Positions 23,240 to 37,200 are shown, counted from the stretch's first letter. The stretch is 64,000 nucleotides of DNA from Ficedula albicollis (GCF_000247815.1 NC_021680.1:1178001-1242000), one strand, 5' to 3'. Program-made: numbers and translations. Notes: generated by a model not told the origin, from the sequence alone.

Positions 23240-26200
23240 AAACTTTTTAAACTCTTTGGGGTTGGTTTGTTTATATTAACACCTGTTTAACTTTGGGGAC
23301 TAACTTCTGGATAAAGAAAGCCTGTGTTAAGTGTTCAGTATCCCCAGACTTGGGGCAGTGAGTGGGTGCTGTGACCTGGGGAGTGGGTATGGGATAGCAT
23401 AGGCATTCCCTGTCCTGTAAGGGAGAACCTCACGCTGTTTGTGTGGCTGGAACACAGACATCTCACAGACATGCATCTGCGTGTGCATATCTGCAGACGT
23501 GAGCAGAAAATTCCCATCCGAATGGAGCTGCAGTGCCGGGGCTCTGCAGACAATCCTGAGCCTTCTCAGATAATCACTGGCACAGTTAGCAAAAAAGCCA
23601 TCTTGCAAAATGCTGTTCTTCCTAAGACAGGAAAAAACCTTCATAGAGATTTTATTTTATTTCAATCCTGCACAAGAAATTTATTAGCAATGAAGAAGAT
23701 AGTGCCTTGTGTTAAAGTAGCTTCTTACATAAAGCCAAAATTTGTTTAGAGCTAACAGAAAGGGCTTATACTACCTAGGATTTGTTATTAAGTTTAACCT
23801 GAAGAACTTACTTGAGGTTGTTGGAAAAACTAAAATATTGAGTACATACTTGAGAAGAATTTAAGAAGGTGATATATTTTTAGAGTACTGAATGAATGAA
23901 ATATTTCCAGTTGAGGTGACACTCAAACAGTGCACTTAATGCTTAAACAGAACTTGGCTAGACATCATACTTTTATTAAGTTAAAAACAGTCCCTTTTAC
24001 CTCTGTTTTGTTTTGGAAGGAGGCATGTCACATATTTTCTTTTGCTTTTCAGGAAAGGGGTGTTTTTAATATCAGAACTTGTGTCTTGCAAAATATCTCC
24101 TAGAGGGTTTTAGAAACTTAGGAATCCTGTTGGAGATGTTTTTATATGGATGTTAGAGGAATAGTCAAATGCTAAAATTCAACCTTTTCCAGGTTTCTGT
24201 TACAATTTTTACAACCCCTGTAGGCATCAATGTAAATGGTAAATCAATTGTTATGATGTTTTGTCCAATGCTTTTTACAAATTGATGTTCCTTTTAAGTG
24301 TTATTAGCAATTTCTGTATAGTTCTATCTTTTCAAGTGAAACTTTTGGTTTACAAAGCCCCCAGGTTCCAGTAGGTTTTCTCACTGTACTGATACTGTAC
24401 CAAGGATTGTCACTTGGTGACAGGTGACATTTTAACTCTTGCTCTGGATTGCTTTGCATTTTTACAAAGCAACACTAGCTTTTAAATATTTCTGTAGTGT
24501 ACTTGGCACTGCAGTTGAATACAACTTTATTAGCAAAGCTGATACAGTTACCATCAAAATGTCATTTCAGGTAGAATTTTAATGTATCAGCAATGCAAAC
24601 AATAACTTCATAATACTGTCTTAGTAGGGGGTTTTAATTGTGTGGATTTATCACATCTGCCTAAATTAAGCAGAGCTCTGGTCATATTAAATCTGCACTT
24701 CTTGCTAACATAAAGCTAAATCTAAGCAATAGGAAGAAAATAAATAAGATTCTAAGAATCCCTGATGCTTTCAGTGCTGACTGGATGACTTGACAGAAGT
24801 TGCTTCATCATTTTGCAGGACAGATTGATCCAAGTAACCACAAGGAGAACTTCAATTATATGCAAAAAAACCTATTTCCATGTTGGGGTTGAACTCTACC
24901 ATCCTAATTGTTGTTCCAACTGCTAAAAGGATTTCAGCACCATAAGGTCTAACTGTAAAAGATTGTAACCACAAACAGCCTTCTTCAAAGACAGTCAGCT
25001 GGAAGGTCTTACCCAAAATGCCTGCTTAAAGTTATCTCTGAATTGTTGCATCTGATTGTGTCTCCTCATCCCCAAACCACGCTACTTATTAACTTGAAGA
25101 GACTTCATGCATTGCCTTACGGAGAATGCAACTGTGGTTTCATTAGGATGAAATAAATCACTGAGCTTTTCACTGTGATGTGGATTGTAGAATTTGCTGA
25201 AAGTATTGAGTGACCGTTGTTTTTTTCAGGAAATGATAAGGACTTTGCAAAGACTGCTACTGTAACAGCAGGCTCCACCTGGATAGGTTACTCCACTTGC
25301 TACTCCTTTTTTTCCTGGGTAGTTCATGATTTACCTGGTAGTCTTTCTGTGTAGAAGTGCGTGGTATAATGTGGAGTTCAACCCACGCATTACCTTTTCC
25401 ATGTTGAAGGTCAGGTGTAAACTGTGCTGAGCAGAACTTCTGATTATTTTTATGGTCACTTCTTTGCTCACCTGCTCTGAGGCACCTGAATGTTTGCTGA
25501 TAGATCCAGTCTGGGAGGGTCACTTGAAGTGCAAGCACTTACTTAGCTGTAGTAACTGAGTCTCTTTGGTCACTTGTCCCCACACTTTAGAGGAAGTGTA
25601 AGTCAAAGGAGGAGTAACTGTGCTACTCTTCTGTGGACAGAGCTGCCTGCTGCTGTAACCCTTCCAGCAGCTGGATGCTTAAGGACCAATGACCTGTAAA
25701 TGGAAGTACTAAAAACTTAAAGGCAGTTCTAGAGAGTAGTGCAAGTTATCTGTTGAATATTTTACCTCCCTGCTTGCAGCCCTTTATGCCTCAACTGGAA
25801 CCTTATTTCTGTATCTGGTAGCTCCTTCCACTGCACAAAAAGCTCTCTCTGTAGTGTTGGTGTGAACCAGATTAGGACTTTCCTTTAGGAAAAAATTAGA
25901 ATAAGCTGAGACCAAATTATCTAGTGTCCCATAGCAATCATGTTAATATGTCAATGTTGAGCTAATGTTTGCAGAAGAGGCATCTCAGTTGAATTGGCTG
26001 GCAGATAAAGGGATATATTTTCTCTTAAATTTTGCACAGAGGGAACTTCAGCCCATGCTGAGATTTTCATGGCTCTTGGCTGGAATTGCCCCTGCTGTGT
26101 GTAAATCTTTATTGCCTCCATCTTTACTCTGTGGATATCCAGACCTACTTTGTACACATTATTTTTCAGGGCACCACTTTTTCCCTGCTGAATTTCTGTG

Positions 26201-27123
26201 TAAAATTACAGGGAACTGCTTCCCATTTTCAGCCACTGTTTCTCTGAGGGAACTCTTAAGTAAGGAGCATTGATTCAGATTTTTTGTTTATTTGTTTTCT
26301 GGTTTGTTTCAAAATAATAGTGAATAAATTCTTCCCTTTATATATGGGTATTTAGGCAGCAGAGCAAGCAGAGCAAGCTAGTGTGCCAAAAGGTGGCTTC
26401 AAGCATTGATTGACATTGAATTGCACTGATATTTAGGCTTTGGGATTATCTGGAGCCAAGAATGTTAGTTTGAAGTGGTGAACAAGGATAATAGCTCAGG
26501 TGGGCAGCTGGGCTGGTCTGAAAGGTGAAGAGCAGCAAGACAACAGCTTGGAATTGTGTGCAGAGACTACTGACTTCTGTTAACAGCATCTCTACTGATA
26601 ATTGTTTACTGATTTTTAAACTTATAGATAACACCTTGTATATATATCTAAATACTCATTTTACAGACTGATGTGATTTTACTGGAATTGTAAAGTTATT
26701 GTCTTATTTATGGGACTGCCATGAGTGGATGCATCAGACTTTTGGAGTTAGGGATTTTCCTCTATTTTTAGTGTTGAAAATAAAGTGCTTGTGGATTAGT
26801 TTACAAAGCACAGAAGGAAATAATATTGTTGGGATCTGATCAAGTAAGTGGGAGATCAGCTTAAAAAGTTGTTTAAGGATTCTCGAATCATATATTGGAG
26901 ATTCAGCAATGAATTTGCACCTGTGTGTCATGACTGTGTGTGACTTGATAAGATTATTTAAATAAGTCACCTGTTTTTCTAAATGCAGACAAATCTGTGT
27001 TTGGGTGTTCTTTATATTTTGAAAACACGGTCCCCATTTATTAGTGCTTCTTTTCTTCAACTTCTTGATTCAACTTTTCTTTAACTTCCCTTCAATCTCC
27101 ATCTCAGTTTACGTGAAATTCCT

Positions 27124-27288
27124 GAAGCAAATCACAAAGTGTTTTCCTTGTATTTTACTGAAGTATTTTTGCACATTTCATCTTAAATATTCTGATATTC
27201 AGAATTTGAAGCAAATCACAAAGTGTTTTCCTTGATTTTACTGAAGTATTTTTGCGCATTTCATCTTAAATATTCTGATATTCAGAAT
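27124..27288. repeat. Two-copy tandem duplication, 84-bp unit
   Basis: GAAGCAAATCACAAAGTGTT at 27124 recurs at 27208 with single-base differences (TTGTATTTTAC versus TTGATTTTAC; GCACATT versus GCGCATT). It ends about 90 bp upstream of a RALGPS2 acceptor. Confidence 0.92.
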
Positions 27289-27377
27289 CTCAGATATTCT
27301 GATTTGTTCAGATGCAATTGACAGAGATGGTTTGTAGATGAAGAAATAATATATCGTTTGTTGTTATATTTCTCTAG

Positions 27378-27432
27378 GTAGCAGTGATGGTTCTGAGCTC
27401 AGTGAAGAGACTTCTTGGCCAGCATTTGAAAG
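27378..27432 (+). CDS. RALGPS2: RALGPS2 small exon (SSDGSELSEETSW)
   Basis: A 55-nt exon after TTTCTCTAG with donor GTGAGG at 27433. It completes glycine and reads SSDGSELSEETSWPAFE with two bases of arginine. It is acidic and serine-rich, and the equivalent segment is conserved in both RALGPS paralogues (SSES/SSDG...SEE). The acceptor region reads CTAGGTAGCAG, giving three nearby AGs; only the first keeps the frame. Confidence 0.95.
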
Positions 27433-30400
27433 GTGAGGAAAACCTGTACTTCTCTATTCACATTGTTATTTAGAGTCTCTCACTTGGGGCTGAAAATGCT
27501 TTGTTTTACTGAACTAGAGATCTTCTGTCTGTAAGAACACTAAAAAGCTCTAGTAAGTTCACTGGATCCATTAAAGCAGCATAGAAACACCTTCTGCTCA
27601 CTAATAATTAATAGGGCTTTTATCTAATTGGGTGCTTACTCAGTGCACACATCCTTTAAGGAGCTGAGCCAGAGAACCCTTAGACCTCAAAGGTTTTACA
27701 TATGTGGATATCACATGTGTTGTTTGTGTTTGTCTGATTTTCATTTTCATTTTCCCTGAGAGACTTCATAGTCCCTTTGTTCCCTTGTTATTGACATTGT
27801 CACCTCTTTTGTCTCTCTCATCCTCTTTTCCCTTCACTCTTACATGGAAAGACACAACAATGTCTCTTGCTAATGTCTGACTTTGTGGTCCAGAATTAAC
27901 AAGTTGTTCCTTATCCAACACCTGCGAGTGCTCAGGTGGAACTGACCACTTCAACCCGTTCTCATGTTGTATTTGAGAATGTGGAAAAAGACAAACAGCT
28001 GTTCTATTTACAGTTTAACTCAGAAAAAGGGAATATTCACCTTCCCACAGCTGAGTAAGATGCACAATACAGTGCATTGCTTGCTTCTGTAACACAATTT
28101 CAGGTAATCCAACAGCTTCAGAGTTGCCATGGATGACTTTTGCTACCATGCTTTTTTCATTTTTCATAGGAATTTTTGTCAAAAAGTTTTTTCTTTTCAG
28201 TTGGAAACTGTTACTACAAACATATTCTGATTGAACTCATCAAAGCAGCTAATTTTGGAAAAGGTTTTTGAAAATCTCTCTGTGCCAAAGGTGAACTCCT
28301 GGATGCCTCATGCCTTAAATATGAATACATACATGAGGAAAGGCCCTTAACAGTTTCATTAGGTAACATTCCACATGAGCAGAGAACACAAGTGGGGTCA
28401 GAAAGACAATCATTTAACTTGCAGGCTGCATCACAAACCACATACAACATTCAAAAGGTTTTCTTGCTTTTCCTTCCCTGCTGCCTTATGGAATTGTGTA
28501 TTGGTATCAAGTTGTTTCTCAAAGATGAAAAGTCATTAAGTTAGAAAAAATGGTGAGCCTGAGTGTTTTTACCCAGAGCACCATAGGAAACTTTAGAATT
28601 TAGGTTTAAACTAGTGAAAACACTTCAGAATTCTTGTGTGGACTTCTGAGACAAAGCAGGGGTTTTACATCCCAGTGCTAATGAGAACTGGCAGCCCCAG
28701 GCTTCCTCAGTTAAAAGGTTTGCTCCATGTCAAACAGAAGATTCCTCCTCCAAATTCCACTTGCCTTCTGTACTTCCCTCTCTCCTGAGAGAGCTTTTGG
28801 GAACCCTGTTGGAGGTTTCATGTGTTTCAGGGTGAGTTCTCTTGCCTGCTTCCAGGGAGAGGGACAGAGTTCCTTACAGACACTCCCAACACCATGTGTG
28901 AAATTCCTAGAGATCTGTGACACTTAAGTCTGTTTCTTGTTTTATAAGATAATGAGGCATGTTTTAAAATTTAGTAAGTAATACACTGAGGTGCAAGTGT
29001 CAGAATTTAAGATAACTAGAGAGGGTCTCTCTCTGGTTTTGGTCTGTACAGTGAAGCACAGTGGTCTCCATTCTTTATAAAGATATTTAAGTGAGGGAGA
29101 GGCACTAGTTGCCTGGAATTATCAAGTCTGATACATCCAGTGTTAATGATTATTTTCTATGCAGTGCAAATAGGAATTAAGTATTTCTCAATGATTTAGG
29201 AACATCTTTGGGTAGGACGGCTTAAATCTGCACCATATGCCTTAAGAGGAAGAAAACAATTCTTCCACACACAGCTTCCCCAAGTAACAGAAAGAAATGT
29301 AAAATGTATTCTTGTTTTTCCTGGCCTTTCTGCTTGTCACTGGGGAATGCAGAAGGGATGAGAACAAGAGCCACTGATGGTTTTTAAGTGCAACAGAATC
29401 TGAGTTTGAAACTTGACAAATAGTTTTCAGCATTGGGGTGCACCTTCAGGCCAATCAAAATTGCTAAAGGAAGGACTAAAATTCAAAGTCCTTACAGTTA
29501 TATCCTGTTAAGGGTAGTGTATTAAGTGGCACTTCAGTCTCACTGGTTGTCATCCTGAGTGTCTCTGAATAGATTTCCCTGAAATAGCAGGATCCCAAGA
29601 GTGGTAGACTCCTTGTTATGCAAAAAAACCCAAGCTTAAAGGTAAGAAGAAAACATACTGGATTTGCATGCCAAAAATAAGTATACAAAAATAAACAGCT
29701 TATATTACTTTTTTTCTTTATTGTTTTATATGCCTATATCTTAAGTGTGTTCTAAAAAATAATTCATAAGTTCAAAGATATCTGTTACGTTGAGAAACAA
29801 ATGATGGCAAATTGTGGAACAGGTTAGCAGATGGTAATTCATTAATGTCTTTTTTCATAATAAGGCTTTTATTTAACTGCCTGCTCCCACAGCATTGCTG
29901 ATCTTCAGTCTGTAAACAGAATACAAGCAACTAGAAAAATGGATAAAAAAACAGGACGTGAGGACAAGGTGCCTCAACAATGCTTATGTTGACTTAAATG
30001 AAATTCAGTCGATTAAGGGGATCTGATTCAGAAAAACAAGGTTCAGTGTAGCAAAGCAGTGTTCAAAAGGCAGGTCTGAGGCACAATTCCTGAACAGGGA
30101 TAACAGTAAGGATCAGGTAGATGATTTTAAGATGTGGAGCTTACAGGTAAAGTGTACAGCATAGATGAAACTGGAAAATTGAAATATTGCTGAGCTGATT
30201 TCAATGTTACTTAGTTCAACAGGATTTTAAACAGTGTCAGGTGTATTTTGACAGAGCTTGCAGTTCCTTTCAGCCCAACAGCTTGTGTGTTTTCATACTT
30301 GTGGAAGTTGAAACTGATTTTGTAGTAACATCTAAAGTCAGATTTCAAGATAAGTTTTATCAATACATTTATTTAGTCTAAGGTAAATGCAGACTTTACT

Positions 30401-30661
30401 CTAAAAATGTGTTTTTCTTCAGTGCCAATAAAACACTTTAGTATTGTGAGTTCTGACAAACAAGAACATCTGATGAAATGAAAAACCATACTATTTACTT
30501 CTGCATGCATTTTTTTAAAATAAAATTATTCACTTTTCTTACATGGAAGAAGTGGCTTTCTGATACGCACACAAAAAAAGTTCTGTGCTGTTTTAGCAGT
30601 CGTGCTGTTTGTGTGAACGAAAGTATATGTAATACATACAATTTATAATGGAATCCAACAG
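27433..30661 (+). other. RALGPS2 intron
   Basis: A 3.2-kb AT-rich intron. I see no recognisable repeat, RNA or exon in it. Confidence 0.85.
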
Positions 30662-30739
30662 GAACAGGTTGTACCATTCTCTCGGTCCGGGGACAAGAGT
30701 GTCACGAAATGGCCATCGAGGCCACATGAAGGCCAGCAG
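30662..30739 (+). CDS. RALGPS2: RALGPS2 exon: 26-codon cassette-type exon
   Basis: A 78-nt exon after ATCCAACAG with donor GTACAA at 30740. It reads (R)NRLYHSLGPGTRVSRNGHRG then HMKAS, ending with two bases of serine. Both ends are phase 2, so the exon could be skipped without changing frame; I recall a mammalian isoform lacking the corresponding segment. It is CpG-richer than the surroundings. Differences from the mammalian form (PGTRVSRNGHRGH against PVTRVARNGYRSH as recalled) make it the most divergent exon here. Confidence 0.93.
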
Positions 30740-32267
30740 GTACAATCCCACTGCACACAGAGGTGTCAAACCTTCCCTCTGCTGTTGGTGATTTGGTTTG
30801 GTTTCATAATTAAGTGGGTGTTTTCTGATGTTACCTTTCTAACTTACATGTCAAAATAAAGGTAGAGACCTTTTTCTTCAGACTTAAAACTTTTCCCTTC
30901 AATGACTTACTCTATATCAGCATAAGGGCTGTTCATTCCAGTCTGCAAATCCAAATTTTGAAGCACTGGATCTTTCTATCAAGGCTTAAAGATGTTTTGC
31001 CAGGGTACCTTTTGAACTGCCTGCCACTGTGGAGCAGTGCTGGTAGTTCTCATGGGGAAACAAAGCTGCTTCTGATGCTAATGGATGGCATTCCAGATGT
31101 TTTCTTTGCTGGCAGTTCTGTACTGAATTTCTTTGTTCCTCTTTGCTGAAATCAGAGAGATGCCTAAATTGAATGACGCATTGAAATTGCCCCCAGTTTA
31201 ATATACGTAATATTTGCAAACTGACAGAGGAACATAATTCCTCATGGATACAGATTGTCTCCAGCTGTGTAACTGTAGTTGGGAAAGAAATTGCCATTAA
31301 CTCTGAAACCTCTGTCATGTTAAGAAGCAAGCATTGTCTCACTGAATTAAACCCATGTTCACATCTGTCAGTGTCCAAAATTGTCTCCATATCATCCTCA
31401 GTAGGTGCTGCAATGAAAGTGTTCGCCACGTTTTCAGTTTACTTGAGACATAGGATGGATGAAACAGCAAATCCTGGCTTCCTTCACAATGATTTTCGGG
31501 TGCTGTTCAATCTCTTGGCTTTTCTAGAAAGCTGCTGGGTTCAGCATTTAAGTTACATGCTCTGATTGACATTTACTGAAATGATTCCTGTTGTAACTTT
31601 TCTCTGATTGGAAATGTTTTTGAAGCCAGTCAGCTGTGTAATTTTAATCAAGCTCAGTTTTCTTTCCTCAGTGCTGTACCTGGCCTTTGTTTCAGCCCAT
31701 TGCTCTCCGATCCTTCGTAGGGCAAATGGTCAGTAGAGCACCAAATGCATTAAAACACCTTAAAGCTGTGGTTTGGGTTTCTACTCTTTATTCCTGCTCC
31801 TGCCCACTCTCCTTGCTTTCAGATATTATAAGGATTGTGCATGTTTGAGCTGTGCTTTGTTTTTGATGTGCTAATGGTTCTGGTGTTTCTAACCAAAAAA
31901 TAGTCAAATCTTTCCTGCGAGGGCTGAAGGAGAGGTTTAACATGTACAGCAACTGTACCAATGTACTTCAAATGTTTGCTTTTTAAGATTAATTGTTCTT
32001 GTCTTTCAGTCGTGTTTTGAGTTTTAATTTTTTAATTAAGGATTACCTGCTTGGCTAATTCATTTTTCTGATCACTTTTGCTTGCGAGTGTTAATTCCAC
32101 AACAGCAATTCCTTATAACAGCCAAAGTCTTTTTCCATAATGAAGTCAAATAAAAAGTTGACATTTTCAAATTACAATAGAGGTATTTGCATTAGTTTTT
32201 GGTAATCGTTGGAAAATTACTTTAGGAAAAATATTTTTTCACACAACTCTTCACATGCTCCTTTCAG
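30740..32267 (+). other. RALGPS2 intron
   Basis: A 1.5-kb intron. It contains a 147-codon open frame on the minus strand (30986-31429) that I do not recognise and regard as chance. No repeats are seen. Confidence 0.82.
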
Positions 32268-32373
32268 CTCCCTAGAATCTGAAGATTTGGCTGTTCATTT
32301 GTATCCAGGAGCAGTTACTATTCAAGGTGTTCTGAGGAGGAAGACTTTGTTGAAAGAAGGCAAAAAACCTACA
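32268..32373 (+). CDS. RALGPS2: RALGPS2 exon: start of PH domain
   Basis: A 106-nt exon after CTCCTTTCAG with donor GTAAGA at 32374. It reads (S)SLESEDLAVHLYPGAVTIQG then VLRRKTLLKEGKKPT. The VTIQGVLRRKTLLKEGKKP segment is the first strand and basic loop of the PH domain. Its lysines and arginines are the expected phosphoinositide-contacting residues. Confidence 0.97.
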
Positions 32374-33134
32374 GTAAGATTTTTTTGTTTTAATAAATTA
32401 GTTTTCTCACCTTCTTCTTTTGCCCAGTTATAAATACAGTAAAATGGCCATTGGGCAACTAGTTCAAGTGTCTGAGATCTCCTCTGCTTTGCTGATTAAG
32501 ATTTAGGGTCATTGCCAGAGTTTCCATTCTTCCATTTGGTGCATTTATTCCATTTGTAAGGCTATACACATAATCTAGGAAGTAGAAGAGAAGAGGATGC
32601 TGCATAATATTTTCTACAGTTACTGATGACTTTAAAATTGAGAGAATCCTATTTTGTCTTCCTTAACAATAGGTAAGTCCCAGCAATCTATCAATTGATT
32701 ATAACCCATAGCATTTACATTGCAAATACTTGATGATAAATTATAAATCAAATAAATATTCAGGACAATGGGTGATACCTTATGGCAGCACCTGAGATGG
32801 AAAAGGAAAGGAACAGAGGTACTCTGACTCCATGAAGTGTTGTGTAGGGATTGCAGGAAGTATAGAGCAAGATGCAGAGCATTTTTCTCAGATTAGAGAG
32901 GAAAGGCACTCTTTTTTTTGCTTTCTGGAGTTTTCATGCATTCATAGGCCTGCATGAATAACAAACAGCAGCTTTGGAAACATGACTGATGCTTGGCTGG
33001 ACAGTCAGTGCTCTCATGTTCTTGCAGGATGGTGCCTCCTCTTTCACAGCTCAGTATTATGAAGCATTTCACTTATCCATTGCACTTTTGGGTTTGTTTT
33101 TTTGGTTTGTTTTTGTTTTTTTTTTTCTTTCCAG
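32374..33134 (+). other. RALGPS2 intron with T-rich acceptor
   Basis: A 761-bp intron ending in an unusually long G/T-rich tract (33087-33134) of TTTGTTTTT type before CCAG. Nothing else is recognised. Confidence 0.88.
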
Positions 33135-33227
33135 GTAGCATCTTGGACAAAATACTGGGTAGCACTGTGTGGAACCCAACTCTTCTACTACGCTGCAAAA
33201 TCCCTGAAGGCTACGGAGAGAAAACAT
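33135..33227 (+). CDS. RALGPS2: RALGPS2 exon: PH domain core
   Basis: A 93-nt exon in phase 0 at both ends; acceptor TTTCCAG, donor GTATGT at 33228. It reads [20 protein letters not shown] then [11 protein letters not shown]. The WTKYWV and LFYY strands are the central beta-strands of the PH fold. The sequence is essentially identical to the recalled mammalian protein. Confidence 0.97.
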
Positions 33228-34093
33228 GTATGTAAACCAACATGTTCCACTATTACCTGCCAAAACTAAAATGTGATTTCCTGGTGTAAACACTGAGAGT
33301 AGTTCAGGCCTTGCCTGATTTCTAGTCAGCACTATCCTCTCTCCCATTCAGTCAGTCACCTCATACAGATATACCCCAGGGAAATATCATTTACATTTAT
33401 ATGCTGCACCAAAAACATCTGCTTTACATCTGCCATGTGTCTCTGACTTTGCTGGTCTTTTAGGAAAGCAACTGTGTCATTGGTCTGTCCATTGTCAAAG
33501 GCAGAAGTTTTGTCTTTGGATGATTTGAGTCTTGCAGCATTTTGTCACGGTTTGAAATCCAAACAAGCACTGATGAGGAAAAGTTAAGAGTCACAAGATA
33601 CAATTAAACATGTACTAATTTTATCTGTGTGATAAAATTAGGCCATTTGATTTTTTCTGTATAATCCTGCAATCCATTAACTGCAGTGGAGTAGCAAACA
33701 TTCATCTGCTCAGCAGAGAGCTGTGATGTCAGATGATGCTGGAGTTCCTTTTATTTGCTATAGCTTGATCTGAAAGAAGCTAAAAGTGCATTGCTTATGT
33801 GGGGAAGGAGCAAGAGAATTTTCTGTATCCATCCCGCAGATGTTAAGATACGCATTGCTCCTGTTTCATGTCTCTGATTAATTATAATGATTCTCTTCAG
33901 AAACTGGGTAAAATTTGAGATACTTGAATGAGAGTTCAGAATCATTACTTGGTTGCCTTGGCAGGTGTTTCAGGTTAATTTGTGACAGCTGTCACTGTAG
34001 AACATTTGCTTTGCATAGAGCTTTTGGAATTTTGCAAACTGAGTTGTGCTTTTGGAATCCTTGTAAGGGGGACAAAATACCTTTTTCTTATCA

Positions 34094-34209
34094 TAACATT
34101 TTTATGTGCAGAGGGTAGAGATTTTGAAGCTTAACATTTCTGGTTCACAGGTAACATTTTTGTGTGCAGAGGGAACAGATTTTGAAGCTTAACATTTCTG
34201 GTTCACAGG
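34094..34209. repeat. Two-copy tandem duplication, 58-bp unit
   Basis: TAACATTTTTATGTGCAGAG at 34094 recurs at 34152 as TAACATTTTTGTGTGCAGAG. The rest, TTTTGAAGCTTAACATTTCT then GGTTCACAGG, is identical. Confidence 0.92.
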
Positions 34210-37200
34210 CTTCTGGATATTTGAAATAGCTGTGCGGAAAGTTTGTGTATAAAGTTCTCTTCATCTAAGAGATTATTTCCCACTTTTATTAGAAGTTCAT
34301 TAGGAAACTGTATGCTAATACTTAAAGTAGTTAATAAAAGCTAGTTACTTTCAGAACTATTGAAGTGGTTTCATGGCCATCCACCACTACTAGCTTTGCA
34401 GAGGTAAGATTCAAACTGATCCTACTTAATTTGTCTAGCCCAGGCTAAAGGTTCATTAGCCAATCCTTCTGACTTCAGGGTGTCTTGAGAGAAGTGTGTG
34501 TGTTTGGATGCATTTGTTTCTGGCTTCAGTGAAAATTTTAGGGAAGGATTCCACCTCATTAAAAGGAAAGAGCAGACTTGCAAGCTATAATGAGTAGAAA
34601 TGCAAAGTATTGAAGAAAGAAGGAACTGGGAGAGAACTTGTGCTGGCATTATGTCACTCACAGCTAGTTGCCTGTTTTTCCTGGAAATATTGAGAAATGG
34701 AAAAGAAATTTTTGTGGTAATGTCAGACTTTGTGTTCCTGTTACTGCTGTGATTCCTTCCTTTGACTTTGTGCCAAAACAGCATTTTGTTTTCTTTCAGA
34801 AATAGAGTATGTATTTGTAAATCTCCCTGGTTCACTGTGCTTTACAAAATTATGGAGGACTTTACCAGACTTGTATCTATTCATTCAGAAGCTTTTTCAC
34901 CTTCTGTATTAGCATTTTAAAACAATCTAAATAGTATGCAGGTTTAGAGAACATGAAAAAATTGCTTAGCAAGGAATTGTATTGATTGGAAATTAAGTAC
35001 ATTGAATTCACATCGTTTACACATTTCCCTCAGAATAACAATTTCAGTAATTTAAATAGTCTTGCCCTTTATTTTTTTGCAAAAGTAAATGAAGGAAAAA
35101 GGTAAACAATCTGGTACCTGATCCTTCTGAGTCTCTGTTCCTGCAAAAGCCTTACTTTGTCTGGAAATGCAGTCACATCCATTTAGAATGCTCTTTCACA
35201 CATCATTTTCTAAACCTCTTGAATTGACTTGTGATATTCCCCAAGTCACTGATATGTTGTGACACCTACAAAATCTAAACTGCTCGTGAACAGAGGCTTA
35301 AGAAGCCAAAATCCATCTCACGTGGTGTTTCTTTGTCCAAGGATGTTCCAGTAAACCAATAAGGAAGTTTGCAGAGAGAGGCGAGGAGGTGTTGGAGTGC
35401 AGGGTGGTTGCAGGATTTCCCATTAGGAGCCTTCCAGCCTCATGGCTTGCAGATACTGAGAGGAGTTTAAGCAAGGCAATTCCCAGGAGAAGGAGGAAGA
35501 GGAGTGGTAGTTAAAAGCAATGACTGCTGGAGAACTTTATTTTAATAGTTGGCTCTATGAAGTTGGACTGAACTGTCCAGCACAACCTTAGATTTGGCTG
35601 TACCCAGCTCCTGTCTTGCTTTCACCTTTTCAGGGCAGCAAACAGGCTGTGTTCAGTTTGTGGTTGCCAAGCCGATCGTGGAGCTCAGTCTCTGATTTGG
35701 TTTCCCAGGTGCTGTCCAGGTTAATATATTGTAATAACTATTTACTACAAGTTTGGGTTGTCGTTTATTTAAACAAATGGTTTGCAGTGAGTAGTCACAG
35801 TGAACCTCTGCTTCCGAGGTTGTTATAACACAGAGCATGACCTTTATGTTGAAATTAGGGTGGGAAACCTTGTAACTGCTGTTGAGGTTGAGGGATTGGT
35901 TGGGGGATTCCAGTGTATTAAACAGGATAATAATAGGTGCTCAGTAACTTGTTCAGCTGCTCTGCCTGTGTTGTACTTTGAGCCTGGCTATTGGTGGTTT
36001 AGCTTTCCATCCATTTCACTACAGAGTTACTGTACAGAGCTTCTGCTTTGGTTCTGGAGTCTGTGGAGATGACTTGTCAAGGGTCATGCTTCAGTTCACG
36101 TTTGGTTGCATTTTCAGGAAAAGTTAATCAGGAGAGAATGAACTGCAGATGATCAATCATCCCTAGATAGCTAGAGCATGAGTAAATGCTCCAAATACTG
36201 TCCAGTGATATTCCCAAGAGGTTCACTCTGCAAAATGAGAAGACCCAAGGCTAGATTTAGGCTTTGGGGTTTTTTACTTCCCAGATAAAAAGAATGATGC
36301 CATCTACTTTGAAGCAGGTTTCTTTTTCAGAATTTGATATATTGGAGATTTACCTCAGCAAAATATTCCAAGCATCTTCTGGAGCCATTTAAACATCTGT
36401 CTTTTCTGCTTCCTTTCTCAAGCCCTCTGTGACATGGAAAGGAACGCTGGCAACAAAAGAGTCAGTCTGCTGTATAAAGTTTCCTGGCTGGAGCTCTCAT
36501 GGTAAATGTGTCTTGATTACAGGCATGCTTTTGACCATTCTGCTGCTGCAATTGCTCCAGGCAGCTTGGAATGCACTGACACTCAAAGCTCTTCCAGGCT
36601 TATAATAGCCAGCCTCTTTGGAAAATTACCTCATAAAAATCCCAGAGTAATTTCAGCAAAAGGGGCAAGAAATCCTCTCTCTTTTAGACACAGACAAGCC
36701 AGCTCTTCTCCTGCCTGTGGTCAAAGGCCAAGGAGTGCATCCAGTATTGTGTGCTGCATCTCCTAAGGGTAACAGCATAAAATTGGCATTGAGTTTAGTG
36801 AACAGGTTTCAGTTATTACTACAGTAATGGAGAATTGTCTATAAATGAGCATGTGAACTTGAGAGCCCAGAGATGAAGTACAGCACAATCTGAGAGGAAT
36901 GTGTGGACAATGGTTTTATCTAGTATGCTAAAATGGAACTCACAAAGAAACCTCTGTGAAAAACTATATCACTTGTGCACATTTAGAAAAGGGCAACAGT
37001 AAGAATAGCCACTTGAGCTTAGACTTAAAATAAGCACCCTGAAAAATGTGAATACACCTGTAAAATAACTGTTTATAGTGATTGGTCTGAAAGCTTTGCC
37101 AATTTCTGTGACAACATAGCATGCATGAGAGATTTTTACATGTTTATAGGTACTTGGAAAGCAGCAGAGATTTTTTATGCTTCATGCTTGAGCACAAGCT

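Larger units (their letters stand above)
17749..27377 (+). other. Large RALGPS2 intron (9.6 kb)
   Basis: Mostly AT-rich unique sequence. It contains three two-copy duplications (19898-20091, 22523-22666, 27124-27288) and a short GAGGTCACTG repeat near 21155-21181. It also contains a coding-like, CpG-containing block at 23130-23239, listed separately as a possible alternative exon. The other open frames (for example 17493-17912 read-through, 20255-20596, 25965-26273) are not recognised. Confidence 0.85.

Noticed and set aside
30986..31429. 147-codon minus-strand frame inside a RALGPS2 intron
   Set aside because: The composition looks protein-like, but I recognise no family. Several frames of this length are expected by chance, and no poly(A) tail or flanking repeat suggests a retrocopy.
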